From Orthonyx spaldingii (taxonomy: Eukaryota; Chordata; Aves; Passeriformes; Orthonychidae), in the NCBI GenBank assembly GCA_013397795.1, contig VZTJ01000755.1, positions 1 to 64,000 of the forward strand: a stretch of DNA of 64,000 bases. The letters run 5' to 3'. The notes beneath the pieces were generated by a model that was not told the DNA's origin, did no database searches, and saw nothing but the letters and a program-made list of their open reading frames with translations. A program made the translations under genes and the position numbers. Of the stretch, positions 15,701 to 29,000 are shown in pieces. How positions within the stretch are numbered: the stretch's first letter is position 1; every line of letters begins with the position of its first letter.

Positions 15701-18700
15701 GATCATGGGTTTGGAACATAGGAAGAAGGAAAATTTACCAGTTGTATGACTATGTCCTTATAAGATTTACTGAGAAATATACTCCAGAATTCCCTCAGAA
15801 AATGTCAAGAAGGATATTTCACTCAGCATTTCTATTTTAGGAAACTTTCTAAATCTATTGTTTGATTCTTGTGCCCTTAGGCCACAGTTTTGATCAAGGT
15901 CTAAACTTTACCCATCACTTGTGTTTGGAGTAAGAAGACATTCACCTGTTGAATAAATAGTATAATAATTGCTGGTAATGTTAACTTTATGCATTGAAGT
16001 AGTTTTTGGAGTTCAGTAAAATTTATTACTGTGTTTATTCTATAGAGGAATATATATGTAGAAGATCTGATCGAAGAAGTGGTGGTTTCGCCAGAACAAG
16101 TTATGGAATGGATCAGAAAAGGAGAAAGTAAGTATTTAGACAATGTCAGCTGGTAGCTTAAAAGAGTGTTGGGTAATCGGGTATATTTGGATCCATGGGG
16201 TATCCCTTTGGATTTATATTCATAAATCAAAGTTTTTCAGAAAGCTTTAAAATTGTACTTTTTGTCTGTTTATCTCCAGTTTATCAGATTATAAGCAGAA
16301 GTATTCTAATAATGTTTTCTGACAGGAAATCGCCATTATGGAGAAACAAAAATGAATGAACACAGCAGCCGTTCTCACACTATCTTCAGAATGGTAAAAA
16401 CTGTTTCACTACTGGGAGTGGTTTTATTGTTTTCAAAGTGACAAAACTTTATTGCACTTTATTGCATTTCTAGATCATTGAAAGCAGAGAACGAAGTGAC
16501 CCTGCAAATGCAAACTGTGATGGAGCAGTCATGGTTTCCCATTTGGTAAATGTCTATTTAATACCTTCTTGGAGTACATCTTAAGTAGAAAATTCACTGT
16601 TACTGCCTGTTTGAGAGAGTAATAGTACTTCATAATGACTTACAAGAATTCTTTGTTGTTAATTCTGACAGATGTTTCTTAAGTATAGAGGGAGACTCCT
16701 GGAGCATTATCTAGAGATCTTCCCACCAAAGGGAATTCTACATGAGAATTATTCATGCTGAACTGGAGAGTGTTACACCTTTCCAGGAGCATAAGGGATT
16801 GTGTCAGAGTGCTCTTGTGTTTTGTTAAATGTACCTTCTCCTACGATTGTTTCTGACCAGCCCAGTGAAATAACTTGTAAAATGCGTAACCTTAAGACTT
16901 CCCTTGTCCTTAGCTTCAGTTGTTGTTAAAAGAACATATGGCCTACATCTGCAATGGCCAAAAGATTCAATTTGTTCAAAAGTAACCCCACTTAGCATCT
17001 CTTTGGTGGGTTACTGGTGTATGAAATACCATAAAACGGGGGTAACACAACTGGGAAATGTTATGGTTTCAGAAGCCTTCACTATAGCCTTGCCTTGATT
17101 CTCAGAAAATTATCTGAAAAAACTGCAGGAATGGAACCAATGTAAAACTTATTTGAGCCTGCTAAAATCTGATGAGCGCTCTTACTCAAATTTGGAAGTA
17201 GCATTAAGTTAAACACATGCATGGTGGAAAGAGCTTTCTGCTCTGGCTTCATGTGAAAAAGCTCTGGGGTCGGAATGTAAACACTGCTCATGCAGTATTT
17301 CAGCAAACTCATACCTACCTTTTGTGCTTACCATAACTTATGGTATCTACTCTTCCTACACCACCCCCCCTCTGCCCCATCTCATTTCCCACTGACTTTA
17401 GAGTAACCATGAGTAACAGGGGTGAGGGGAGAGGGATTTTGACTCTCTTGGTCTATTGCTGCTTGGTGGAGCTACTACAGGTTTTTTTTCTTCTGAAGCA
17501 AAACCCAACTAAACTGAAGGCTACTTGTTCAAGCAAGTCATTATGGATGCCATAATGTTCTAGTTGACTTTGAACCAGATTCAGAGTGAGGCTTGTCCTC
17601 TGGTAGTTAATTTCTTTTCCTTAGCTCCAGTAACAGGCAAGGAGAGACATACAACCAGCTCAGGACAGGATGCCAGATAATCTCACCTAGGCTCCTTCCC
17701 ATGAAAGATTCCTACAGCTGGAATTAGTAGTTAATACATCTGTATTGAGAAACGGTGTTTATCTTTTTGTGACCGAGGGTGGCGGTTGTTGAGCTGTAAG
17801 TTTGAAACACTTTTCGGGGTGGTATAGTAGAGTTCATACAAACTTTCTCCAGGTCCTTATGTACCTTGAAAATATTGGTTGTGAGTAGTAGCTATGCATT
17901 AATTCCAGTAATGACAGACCCCTTGCTTCTTTTTTTTTTTTTTGAAGTTTAGTTTATGAAATTCTTAGCAGAGATTTAGAATTATGGGGATTTAAAGTAA
18001 ATTACCTCAGAACTAATCTGTGAAATATTTGATGAATTTGCAGAACTTGGTAGATCTGGCAGGCAGTGAAAGAGCTAGTCAAACAGGATCTGATGGTGAG
18101 TGTTAAATGAGTCTCCTCTGCCAACCACTTCTGTTAATTAACCCTTATGAGAAACTACGATAGAAAGGAAATTATTTAATCTATTTACTGTGTTATTTAT
18201 TGTTTATAAATAGGGCCTTTTCCCCTTGGTAGGGCAGGATCTACTCAGGAAAATACTGTAAATGCTTTGAAGTGCAAACAATTAAGTACTAATGTGCCTT
18301 TTCTAGAACTGCAGGCCCAGCAACAGTCCTGAACTGAACTAATAGAATGGAGATGACTCATTGAAGATGCACTTGTAGTAACAAAATCACTATAAGCTTT
18401 TTAGCTTCTTCACCTTGTGTGTAAAGGTGAAGAGTGAATAGATGGCTTACTCTTTAGTTAAGAGGAAGCTTGTCTGTTAACCATGACAGCATAAAGCTGC
18501 ACACAAGTGCCTTGATCAAAAAAAGTGATCTGAGAGTGGCACAAGGAATATTCTCTCTTACAAAGAATGACTAACCTAAAACTTGTAACTAAGGCTGGTT
18601 TGTTATGTGGGCATTTGCAAAATTCAAACAGGAAGCAAAATTAAAGTTCTTATGACCCAGCTGCTTACTGTGTAAAGGTTCTTAATGTTTGTTTGTGATT

Positions 18701-20087
18701 ACTATTTTATTTCAATGCACTTTGGCTATTATAAAGGATTGGATACTGCCTGCACAGTACCCAATGGTACTGGGTCACAGTGCATTGTGGCACTTGAGAT
18801 TCGACTCTTAGACAATCCCTCTGAGCATAACAGCACAAAAGCTTGATAGGTTGAAAATGTATCTAAATATTGTTTTAAATTTAAAATAGTATTACTAATA
18901 ATAAAATGTGTCATACCTAGGTGTTCGACTGAAAGAAGGCTGCAATATAAATCGGAGCTTGTTCATTCTGGGTCAAGTTATCAAAAAACTTTGTGATGAC
19001 CCTTCTGGGTAAGCAACTGTTTGTATGTCTGTTATAAGATAAGGCACTGCTAAACTAAGAAATTAAAATCCTTTATTTATAATCTTATGTAGGTAACCAT
19101 TGCAAATAACCTATTACCTCTAGAAAATATACTTACCGTGTTTTTTCTGTGCAAAAATCTGACTTTTTTTTTTGTTGCCTCTTTTTTATCAGCTTCATAA
19201 ATTACCGTGACAGCAAGCTGACTCGAATTCTGCAGAACTCCCTTGGAGGAAATGCTAAAACGGTTATTATTTGTACAATTACTCCTGTTTCTTTTGATGA
19301 GACACTCAGTACTCTTCAGGTAAAGTTTCTCCCCTGTTCTCCAGTACTAGTCATTGTAGACAGGTTTGAGGGATGGAAAATGTAATCTGCTGGATCTTTG
19401 ACTTGGATCTTCTGAAGAGCTTCTGGAAATTCAGAACTTGAAATATTCTTTTGTACACAGCATCTTTTCCCAGTCATCTTGTGCTAGGTTGTCTACCTAG
19501 AGCTCTTTGGAAGTTTGAACAAAGCTCCTTCTCTCACTCTGAAGCCAGGAGACAACCACTCTTATCTCATTTGCCTTTTCCAGACATAGTTAGAAAAGTC
19601 TTTGCTAGCACAAGATGTTAGACAGACACTACAGGAATTGAACTGTTAATGAACTGTATATATTCTTTAGGTAGGACTGTCTTCCTTTTTGGTGATCTTT
19701 TGAGCTTTTTATTAAACAAAAAATGACTTGAGATACTCTTACTTAAATGTTATGTTTCACATTTTAGGTATTAATATCAAGTAAGGAAAACTTACCTTTT
19801 CAAAGCTTAGAATACACTAAAAATAAGATAATTCAAATATTTGTGTCCTATTATATGCTGGTCTTTATTTAATAAACTCTCCCTTTAATTCTGTTGGGAA
19901 ATATGGGACAGAATAAGTCTCTTTAGATATTTCTTGAACTATTGCCCATGAAAGAATGTTCTTCCAGTTTGCCAATACAGCCAAAGGAATGAAGAATACA
20001 CCAAAAGTCAACGAAGTACTTGATGATGATGCCCTCCTGAAGAGATACCGCAAAGAAATTCTGGATTTGAAAAAGCAGCTGGAGGAA
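12439..20087 (+). other. CENPE: CENPE motor-domain exons 1-12
   Basis: Exons 1-12 encode residues 1-362: the kinesin motor, neck linker and start of the first coiled coil. The N-terminus is ADEGAVTVCVRVRPLI, typical of kinesin strand beta-1. The P-loop lies in exon 4, switch I in exon 7 and switch II in exon 9, all with catalytic residues kept. Exon 12 carries the FANTAKGMKNTPKVNE neck segment seen in CENP-E. The introns between these exons (largest about 1.5 kb at 16546-18043) hold no recognised repeats or additional exons. Confidence 0.9.
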
Positions 20088-23000
20088 GTATGTCATAAAT
20101 TGAAATTAATCTATTCTTAGTACTGATAGCTATTTGGAGACCACCTGTTTTAAACCAAAAGCAGTTAAATTTGGAGGGGTAGGTGAACTGTTTAAAGTGA
20201 TATCTGACATTTTTATTGAGAGAACAGAATTTGAAAATGTGATGTATAGAACAACTAATGATAGTCAACATCTCTGTGTGAAAGCTAAGACAATGAGATC
20301 CACTAACAGAGTGGCTTTCTTTTGGTAGGTTAACATAATTAAGAAATAGAAATCTGTGATGCCTCATAGCACACTTTAACTGATCAAAAGAAACAATTCA
20401 TATAGTTAATTAATCTAAGAAGTAATTGAATGTCTGTTAAAGATCCCAGCTTCATATTATTTCTTTCCTTACTGATGTCTAACTTCAGTTTGAGTTGCAG
20501 GAAGTTGCAGCTGCATGAATATCACTGACAAAACTTAGGTTATGTATGGTGGAAGTTGCATTTAGAAAATGAACAATAGTAACTTCTCACCAAACAATGT
20601 AGTCTCTGATGTTTTGCTTTCTCTAAAAATCTATGGAGCTGTGGAACAATCTTGCAAGTCTTGTTAGACCCCAGATGACAAAGCACAGGAAAATAACAAT
20701 GCTGAACATACTGTTCTAGTGCATTAAATCAAAGTATGCACATTTTTTATTGCAAATTATAAACATCCTTAGAGAAAATTTTTAGAAAAAGAAATTATTT
20801 CTTATTTTTAATGATAATGAATTTGCAACATGAACTTGGGAGTATGTTTCCTATCTTCTGTGTAGCAGCTAGTGAGTTATATTTGAAAAAATGCTTTTTT
20901 TTTATACCTAGAAAAATCTGAGGCTATATTGTTTCTGGGAGTTTTGACCACTTTTAAATAATAAGTCTGCAGTCAAATTGTAGACTAAATTATCAGTTTC
21001 ATTATTAACGATTAAAGATTCCTCTTCCAGACTTAAAGAGTATATGTGTGTAGTTGTTTTTAAATATCAGTAATTGTGTGTCTTCTGTAGGAGTAGTTTC
21101 TGCTCTTAAAATGTCAGTTTGACTAATATTCTCTTTATGGAAGGTGTCTTCAAAAACTCAGATTCATGCAATGGAAAAGGACCAGCTGGCCCAGCTCCTG
21201 GAAGAAAAAAATTCCCTTCAAAAAGTACAGGAAGACAGAATACGAAACTTAACTGAGATGCTGGTGACTTCTGCTTCCTTTGCCTCAAAACAGAATGTTA
21301 AAGTAAGCACCTGTTCCAGATCTTACTTGATAACTCTGAAATACTTTGCAGAAGGTAATACTAAATACATAGGTTTATATTGATAATGAAGAGCAAGTAT
21401 GATGGGCAATTTTCACATATTTTTCATATTTTTAGAGGGCTAACTTTTAAATTAACTTCTGAGTATCAATTCAATGTTGCCTTGTGGTAAACAGAATGCA
21501 GGGACTTTTTTGCTTTCCAACTAATTTTGAGGAATTGCAAAATACTGTGTAGTTAACTGCTGATACAGGTAGATACAGAGATAGCCTGAGGCAACATTTA
21601 CTCTCTACATAGTGATTTGGTTTTATCACTTTTTCTGTAAATACTTTTTTAAAGGCCAAGAGAAGAAGAAGAGTTACTTGGGCTCCTGGTAAAATAAACC
21701 AGGCAAACATGAGCTTTTTTGAAGGCTTTGAAAATGCAATGCCAACCGAAACAAAAAAAATGAAGTTATCTCTGCCAGCAGTACCAGATGTGGAGGATTG
21801 TAAGTAACTTTGGGGAAAAAATAAGGAAAGTCTGCAAAGCAGCTTTGAAATCAGAAGTAATCCCTTTTTAATAAATCTATGTTAAAAAGCAAACTAATTT
21901 GCCAACAATATGAAAGTTAAATTTAATTGGCACGGTATTCAGATGATTTCACAAACTCAGTTTTAAAAGCTGCCTGTAAGGAAGTCATATTTGTCTGCCA
22001 GGAAAGAATGCTGCCTGGAAGGAAAGTGGATTTAGCACAATAATATTGGTAGTTCTTGTGCAGAAAATAAGGTTCACTTTATTTAAAAAGTGGGAGCATA
22101 ATTCTTATTCTCCAGGTGAAATAATGTGTAGCATGGCCATCAGGTCAAGGGAGGTGATACTGCCCCTCTCCCTACTGTGCTCTTCTGAGACCCCACGTGG
22201 GGTGCTGTGCCCAGCTGTGGGGTCTCCAGTTTAGGAAGGACATTGAGCTGTTGGAGCAAGTCCAGAGGACCACAGAGACAAGCACAGGGCTGGGACACCT
22301 CTCCTATCAGAAAAGGCTGAGAAAATGAGGATTTTTCATCCTGAAGAAGGAAAGGCTCTAGGGTGACTTAATTGCAGCCTTCCACAGCCTGAAAGGGGGC
22401 TACAGAAAAGCTGGAGAGAACATGTAGTGATAGCAGGGGGAATGGCTTTAAACTGAGACAGTAGTTTTGGATTAGATATTGAGAAGAAATTCTTCACTGT
22501 GAGGGTGGTGAGGCACTGGAACAGGTTACCCAGAGAAGCTCTGGCTGCCCCAAGTGTTCAAGGCCAGGTTGGATGGGTCTTTGAGCTACCTGGTCTAGTG
22601 GGAGGTGTCTCTGCCCCTGGCAGAGGGATTGGAACCAGATGGTCTTTGAAGTCCTTTCTAACACAGACCATTGTATGATTATATGAAATTCCTGATAAAT
22701 AACTTTGCAAGCATTGCATTACATTTCCCAAAGGGAATAAGTTGATAGTACAAATTAAAAAACAAATTAACAAAACTCCAGGTGTTCTTGTACACATTGT
22801 TCAAAGAAATTCCTTCTACCACCCTGGATATTGAGCTTTTAATTTCTTAAAACCAAAGGTTAGAGTTGTGAGGTAAATGGCAGGGTCTACACAAACACTT
22901 CTGCCATGCAGCCTACCCCAACCCCCCAGTTTTCTGGAAAAGTGTTCTTTAACACAGACTATCCATTCAACCCATGTTCTCCCCCAGAAAGGAGGAGAAA

Positions 23001-26000
23001 AAAGGGAGAGGGCTGTGTGTAAAATTCCACAATCCTCAACAAGAGAAGGAAGTCATTACTCAAATATCAGTTGAGACAGAGAAATTCAAGGACTCATAAG
23101 AGGAGCAAACTGAAAATTAGAAAAGAAATTTTCTAAGAAAATTGAACTGAAGACAAGAGGACAGTTCAACAGTATTGTTGCTGAATTACATCTTGCATCC
23201 TTATTACCTATCGTTCAGTCAAACTTTTTTGCTTGTATGTGAATTGTTTGGGGCTTCTTTTTTCTCTGTATGGGGGTGGGGTGCTTTTTTCTTTATATCT
23301 TGCAGGTTACTGTTGAGTGGTTCTTTCCTTGACACTCAAACTTTTCCTAGTCTGCAGTTAAGTATATATTCTGGATTTGGTTTAGACTCCATTAAGCTGT
23401 GATAAGGTGATCAAGATAAGTATAGCGACTGGACTTCAGTGGTGTTCCCTTTCATAACAGTAAATCATGAGAGTCAGAAGTCCTCCTCACTGTGCTGTGC
23501 TTTTGCTGTTGAATGATTGTTTCCACTGGGGTAAAATTATTTTATGAGAAAATTCTTTATGCTTAGTTTAAAATCTACTGGTACTTTTGTTAATACATTT
23601 TTCTTTTCAGCTGCCTTAGAGAATTCTGAATATGACAGCCCTTGCCTGATGGTTCCTGATCAAATTTCAGAAGCAGAATGGATTGCTGGTCCCAACATGA
23701 ATTGGGTAACATCATAATCTGTTTTGATTTTCTGATACTGTGCATATGCATAACATGGTTCTCAGTTAGATCAGCCTTACTTTTCTGTAGAACACCAGTA
23801 TTCTGTGTCTGCAGAATTATTGAAACTGGTCAGAAAGTCTCTTGGACATCTCTGTGTAGCTGTGGTATGGTTCTATGCTTCTGTGGGTTTGTGCCAAATG
23901 ATCCAGTAAACTTTGGTCTTTAAACAGGATTAGCTGTGAAAAGACAAGCAACAAGGAATATAATACTCAACTTGCCTGATCTTGTAGATCTGCTGACTGA
24001 GAATGTTTCTTTTTCTAGACTCAGAAAGACTTTGAAGAATCTGTGCAACTCTGTGAAGCATTAGCACTAGAAAAGGTAGATCTGTTCTGAATTTTCTAGA
24101 AAAAAGGTTGACATTGCAGCAACAGCTTCTAAAGTTTCTCGTGCTGCTTCTTCAGGATATCGCTGTAAATGAGGTCAACGTCCTGCAAGCTAACTTTAAT
24201 AACCTAGTGCTGGAAAATGAACAGTTGAAATCAGAAATAAATAAAATGAAAGAGAAACTGAAGGAAAAAACAGAAATAGATGAATTTGAAGCACTGGAAA
24301 AACAAACACAAAAAGATCATGAGGTAAGGTGCATTGAAATAGAGAGATATGAATTCTCTATGCTCAAATGCTTTCTAGAGTTTATTCAGTATACGTAGTC
24401 TTGGATGTTGATTCACAAACAAATGGTGTTACAAGCTACATTTAGCAACAGAATGAATGAACCCAGGTTTTAAACTGGATTTACTTGGAGTGTAGAATTC
24501 AGACAAATTTTTGGAGAGTTATATATTGAAGCCTAGTTAAACATGTATTTGTGTGTGTATATATCTTTATGTCATTTGTATAAACATGTGATCTGAATTT
24601 CACTCTAGACGTCTGCAAAGCAGTTATTTTGCTGCTTAAATACATTTTAAAACTGTTTTGAAGTTAAAGTATGGTTGCTAAACAATATTTCCCATATTTC
24701 TTGTGTGAAACATCTTGTCTTACAACCAAAGATAGCTCTGACTTTTGGTAATCCATGGACTACATGAGTATTAACTTTTAACATATTATTTAACTTAGTA
24801 TTAAAATTATTTTTAAATAATAGTAAGAATAGTAAGGTCTGGAAAATCAAAATATTGTGGTTTGTGCCAGGAAGTCACAAAAAAATGTAAACTTATCTAC
24901 TGGATAACTTAGAATATAGGAAATGCTGACTTTCAATTCTCTTCGCCTCTTTATGTGGTTATTGAAGATGTTCCTTGTTTGTCCAAATGTTTATGCTCTG
25001 ATTCTGTAGTCTAAAATACTTATTACTACTAATACTTATACTTGTATTAGGTTCTACCTGCCTAAAGGCTAGACTGTGAAATAAGTTATAGCAAAAAAAA
25101 CCCCAAAACCAGTAACTTGAGATATTGAGACATGGATGTATTATTCCATTTCTTTCCTGATACCTTTGCTGGACATTACTTGTGCACATTAGTCTATGTA
25201 ATAGCCTCTGATCATGACACTAATGTTGAAGTTTGTTACATCCTTTTACACTGTTATTTCAGGTTACAATTTAACAATATCACTGCTTATTTGCATTGTG
25301 TTCCTGTCATGATCCAATTATTAGGTTCTTAGAAATACCTCTGCCCGACTTAAGGTGCAAACGAGACCATATGCCAGTCAATAGTGTGGGTTTTATTTGA
25401 TAGTAAATATGAGAGAGAGAGAGATAGAAAGAGAAGAGAAAGGAAAGAAAAGGGAAAAAGGCTGAGGGGACAGAGAAGTGACAGAGGCAGAATAAAAGAG
25501 TATCACCGCTCCGTGGGTCCCACTGGCATCCTGATGATTCTCTCCTGCCGGTCTTCTTGATGGTGAAGGTCCCCCGAAAGCACAGAGTGCCCTGGGTTAA
25601 TATACCCTCAAGCCAGGGGGTGATGTCCAGGCATATCCCTGGAGTTTGCAGTTGTCTCTTGCAACAGACTTTGGATCTGTTGCATCACATGTGGTCCTGA
25701 GTGCAAGGCGTCCGGGGGGGCGCTTTGGGGAGTCTTTGATGGTCTCAGCTGCCTCTCACGTGAAAGTCTCGTGGATTTGGCCTATGGGGTTGAGTTTCAC
25801 ACAGCTGGGCCAGTTTGTATAGTTGAGGATGGATGTTCAGTACCTCTGGCCAGAGGTTATGCCACACGCCCAAAAATCTCCTCTCCCCCACCGCACTTGG
25901 TTGGGGGGGAAGTTTGTAAGCCTGGCTTCTGTGAGCTGTGTTCCCCCACACCCCAAACTCAGCCAGGCATGATTCTCTCAGCACAGCTGGTGGCTTTGGC

Positions 26001-29000
26001 TTTTTGGGGATGCATACCTTTTCCCCCAGCCTTGTTTGTTTCAGGTGATTGAACAAAAGAGTTTTCCCTTTATCTAATCAGCAGTTTGACTTTCAGTCCA
26101 AAGTCCCAGTCTTCAGGGAGGCATCTCTGGTTGTTGCCTTTTGTAATATCAATGTTTGAGGCATGAATTATTTTCAGTCTCTGACAGTTCCCTACAATGA
26201 TTTATGGATCTTAGAGAAAATGGATCCATAAAATACTATCATTTAGCTTGTATTTAAGATTCTTTTTAGAAGACCCTTTGTATGCTAGACTGAATGTGCT
26301 ATCTTCCTTAGCCACTGTTCAACAAATCCTAAGTTACAGTTTTCCCTGCAGTGTTTTTGTGTATCTAATAACAGATGCAATGTCTAAAGTAGATTTTATT
26401 ACAAGAATTGCTTTTTGAATTGTTTTCAGATATCTGAAGACAGTCCATAAAATATAAGCATTTATTGATACCCATGTAGCAGATTAATTACAGTAATACT
26501 AAAAGGTTGCATACTTCACCAAATACATTAGATTAAATATACCAGTTTATACAGGTAAACTACATAGGAATATTCCCAGGAGAATGCTTCTTTTAAAGTT
26601 TTTCACTGATCTTAAATTTGCAGATTAAGTTTCCTTACCTTTGCTTGTGACTATACATAAATACTTGTAGATGAGTGCTTGTTGTAAAACTTTTTTAGCA
26701 AAGACCTAAAGAAAGATATTGAAAAAGCTCCTATCTGGTCTTCTACTTGTTACTTTTTTCAGAGAATGCCACTGAATGTGTTCATGGCTTATTCTACTTT
26801 CATTTTGGCACCTTCTCGTTCCTGTTAGTGACTAGATTAAATCATAAATACTTGCACCATGTCATAAAAAGCTGCTTAACATGACTAGAATCTGAGGCAT
26901 CGTATCTGTACAATTTCTGCATTAATTGCTTTGATCACATTGCTCTTGCTTGACAAACTGTTGCAGATTAAATTGTACTTGAATTCTTTCTAATTACTGG
27001 GAAGCTAAAACAGAGCTTTGCATCTCATCTATCCATTTTGAAAGAATATGTAGCCTCTTGCTTTGTAGCTGTTTAAGTAGATGTGTGAGTATATACACTG
27101 TTTGCCCACTAATAAAAAAGAAAACACAAGATAGATCTGGCTTGTTTTCATGGTGTTGGCAACTAAAACTACTGGTGTGGGTGCTTTCTAACATCCTCAG
27201 CAATTTTGCTTTAATTTGCTCCACAGATTCAACTAATGCATGAAATTACCAGCTTAAAGAATCTAGTTTCAAATGCTGAAGCATACAATGAGGAACTTGA
27301 GGTGAGCCTCTCCATGAATTTACAGGTAGTAAGACTTGTATGAAATGTGCTTGGTTTATTTAACTTGAAATACTATATCTGCTGAGGACAAACTAGACAT
27401 CACTGGGCTCTCTTTAGTCTTACCAGCTATGAGGAGGGTATGTCTAAAAACCATAAATACTTTCTATGTAGGTTTTGCTAAATTCTGACCTGAAAAACCA
27501 GACTGAGCACTAGAATCTTCTTTCCCCATTTTTTTCTCCAACTTTTAGGCAGAAATAAATTCTAAACTGGAACAGCTGAAAGAGAAAGAGAACAAAATAA
27601 AAGTATTACAGAATCGTGTGGAAGAATTACAAAAAACAGGAGTGGAAAAAAAGGAGACATCTTTTTCAGTGGTAAACTTGAGTTTTCTGCTAGGTTGAGA
27701 GATCATTTTGGTTTTCCTGAGTTGGAATAAATTTAGGTATAACCTTGGTATGATAAACATCTGCTTCCCTACAGATGTTAGGAAGTTTTGTTTTGCAAAG
27801 CTTAAAATGTTAATTGCTACATATCATACAGCAGTACTCTGGGGAAGTCAAGCTATGAGAAATGCAGCTCTTTATCCCATCTCTCAAACAACCTGTTACT
27901 CTTCCTCTTAAAGTAAACTTACCAAGTTTTCTAACCCTGCATTTACATTTTAACCACATTAAAATGAACACTTTTGATTTATTATGACTCTATAGTTTTT
28001 TACTTCGAGTATTGTCTTTTTCAGGGAGATTCTGATAAACTAATTGAGGAAATTCAGCAGCTGAATAAATCCCTCTTAGACAGTGAAGCCATAGCCTTGG
28101 ATGCCAAAAAGGAATCTGCTTTTCTCAGAAGTGAAAATTTGGAGTTGAAGGAGAAGATGGCAAGTACCTGTTCAACTGTATTTATAGCTGTACCAAATGT
28201 TGTTAAGGGCCTATCTGCTTCCGGACTAGTGAAGAAGACAATCAGTGTGGTGGAGCACAAGTCATTAGCTTTCTCCAAATACTCTTAAGTAATATTTTTA
28301 TTATGCAATTTGTGGAAAATAGGTCTTCAGGAAAGAGATAAAAAGAAAGTAAAGGCTTTTTTCCACAGGATTGGGTGGTTAATTTTAGATTTACCAGGAG
28401 AGAGAGAGCAAAGAAGCAGTCTTTAGGGCATTATTAGGACATAATATTTCAGACCTAATTTTACCAGAGAACAAAGGAGCATAAGAGATGTGAACTCAGA
28501 ATGGGTATGGAGCTTATTTTGAGCTTTGAAAGACTAAAGACAAAATAGTAGCAGCAGTTATGGCCCTGACCTTTAAGATATGTGTTGTTAGAGGACTCTG
28601 ACAGGAGTCCAGTTGTTAAACTGTGCCCTGTTCTGCCATATTTATCAAGGTCAAAACTGGTCAGAGTGACAACAGGAAATCTACCATATGCGTTATTTAA
28701 ATGTCAAGCACGTAGACTTTTATTTTGTGTGACTTGCATGTTGTATTGTTTTCCTAAAGAATGAACTCTTAAATAACCACAACCAAATGCAAAAGGATGT
28801 TCAATTATATCAAAGCCAAATAGAAGCGGGAAAAACCAGTTACCGAAAAATGCAAGCTGACTTGCAGAGAGAGTTGCAATCTTTATTTCAAGAAAACACA
28901 AGATTAGCTTCACTGATGGAGGGTAAAGTTCCAAAAGGTACTGTTCCAGGTGGTGCCCTTTTCCTGCTCCCGCTCTCCTCCTTTTTCCCTATAATGGTGG

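Noticed and set aside
25745..26056. ORFs of about 100 codons on both strands
   Set aside because: Both lie within the LTR-like block and overlap each other; they show no recognisable domain.
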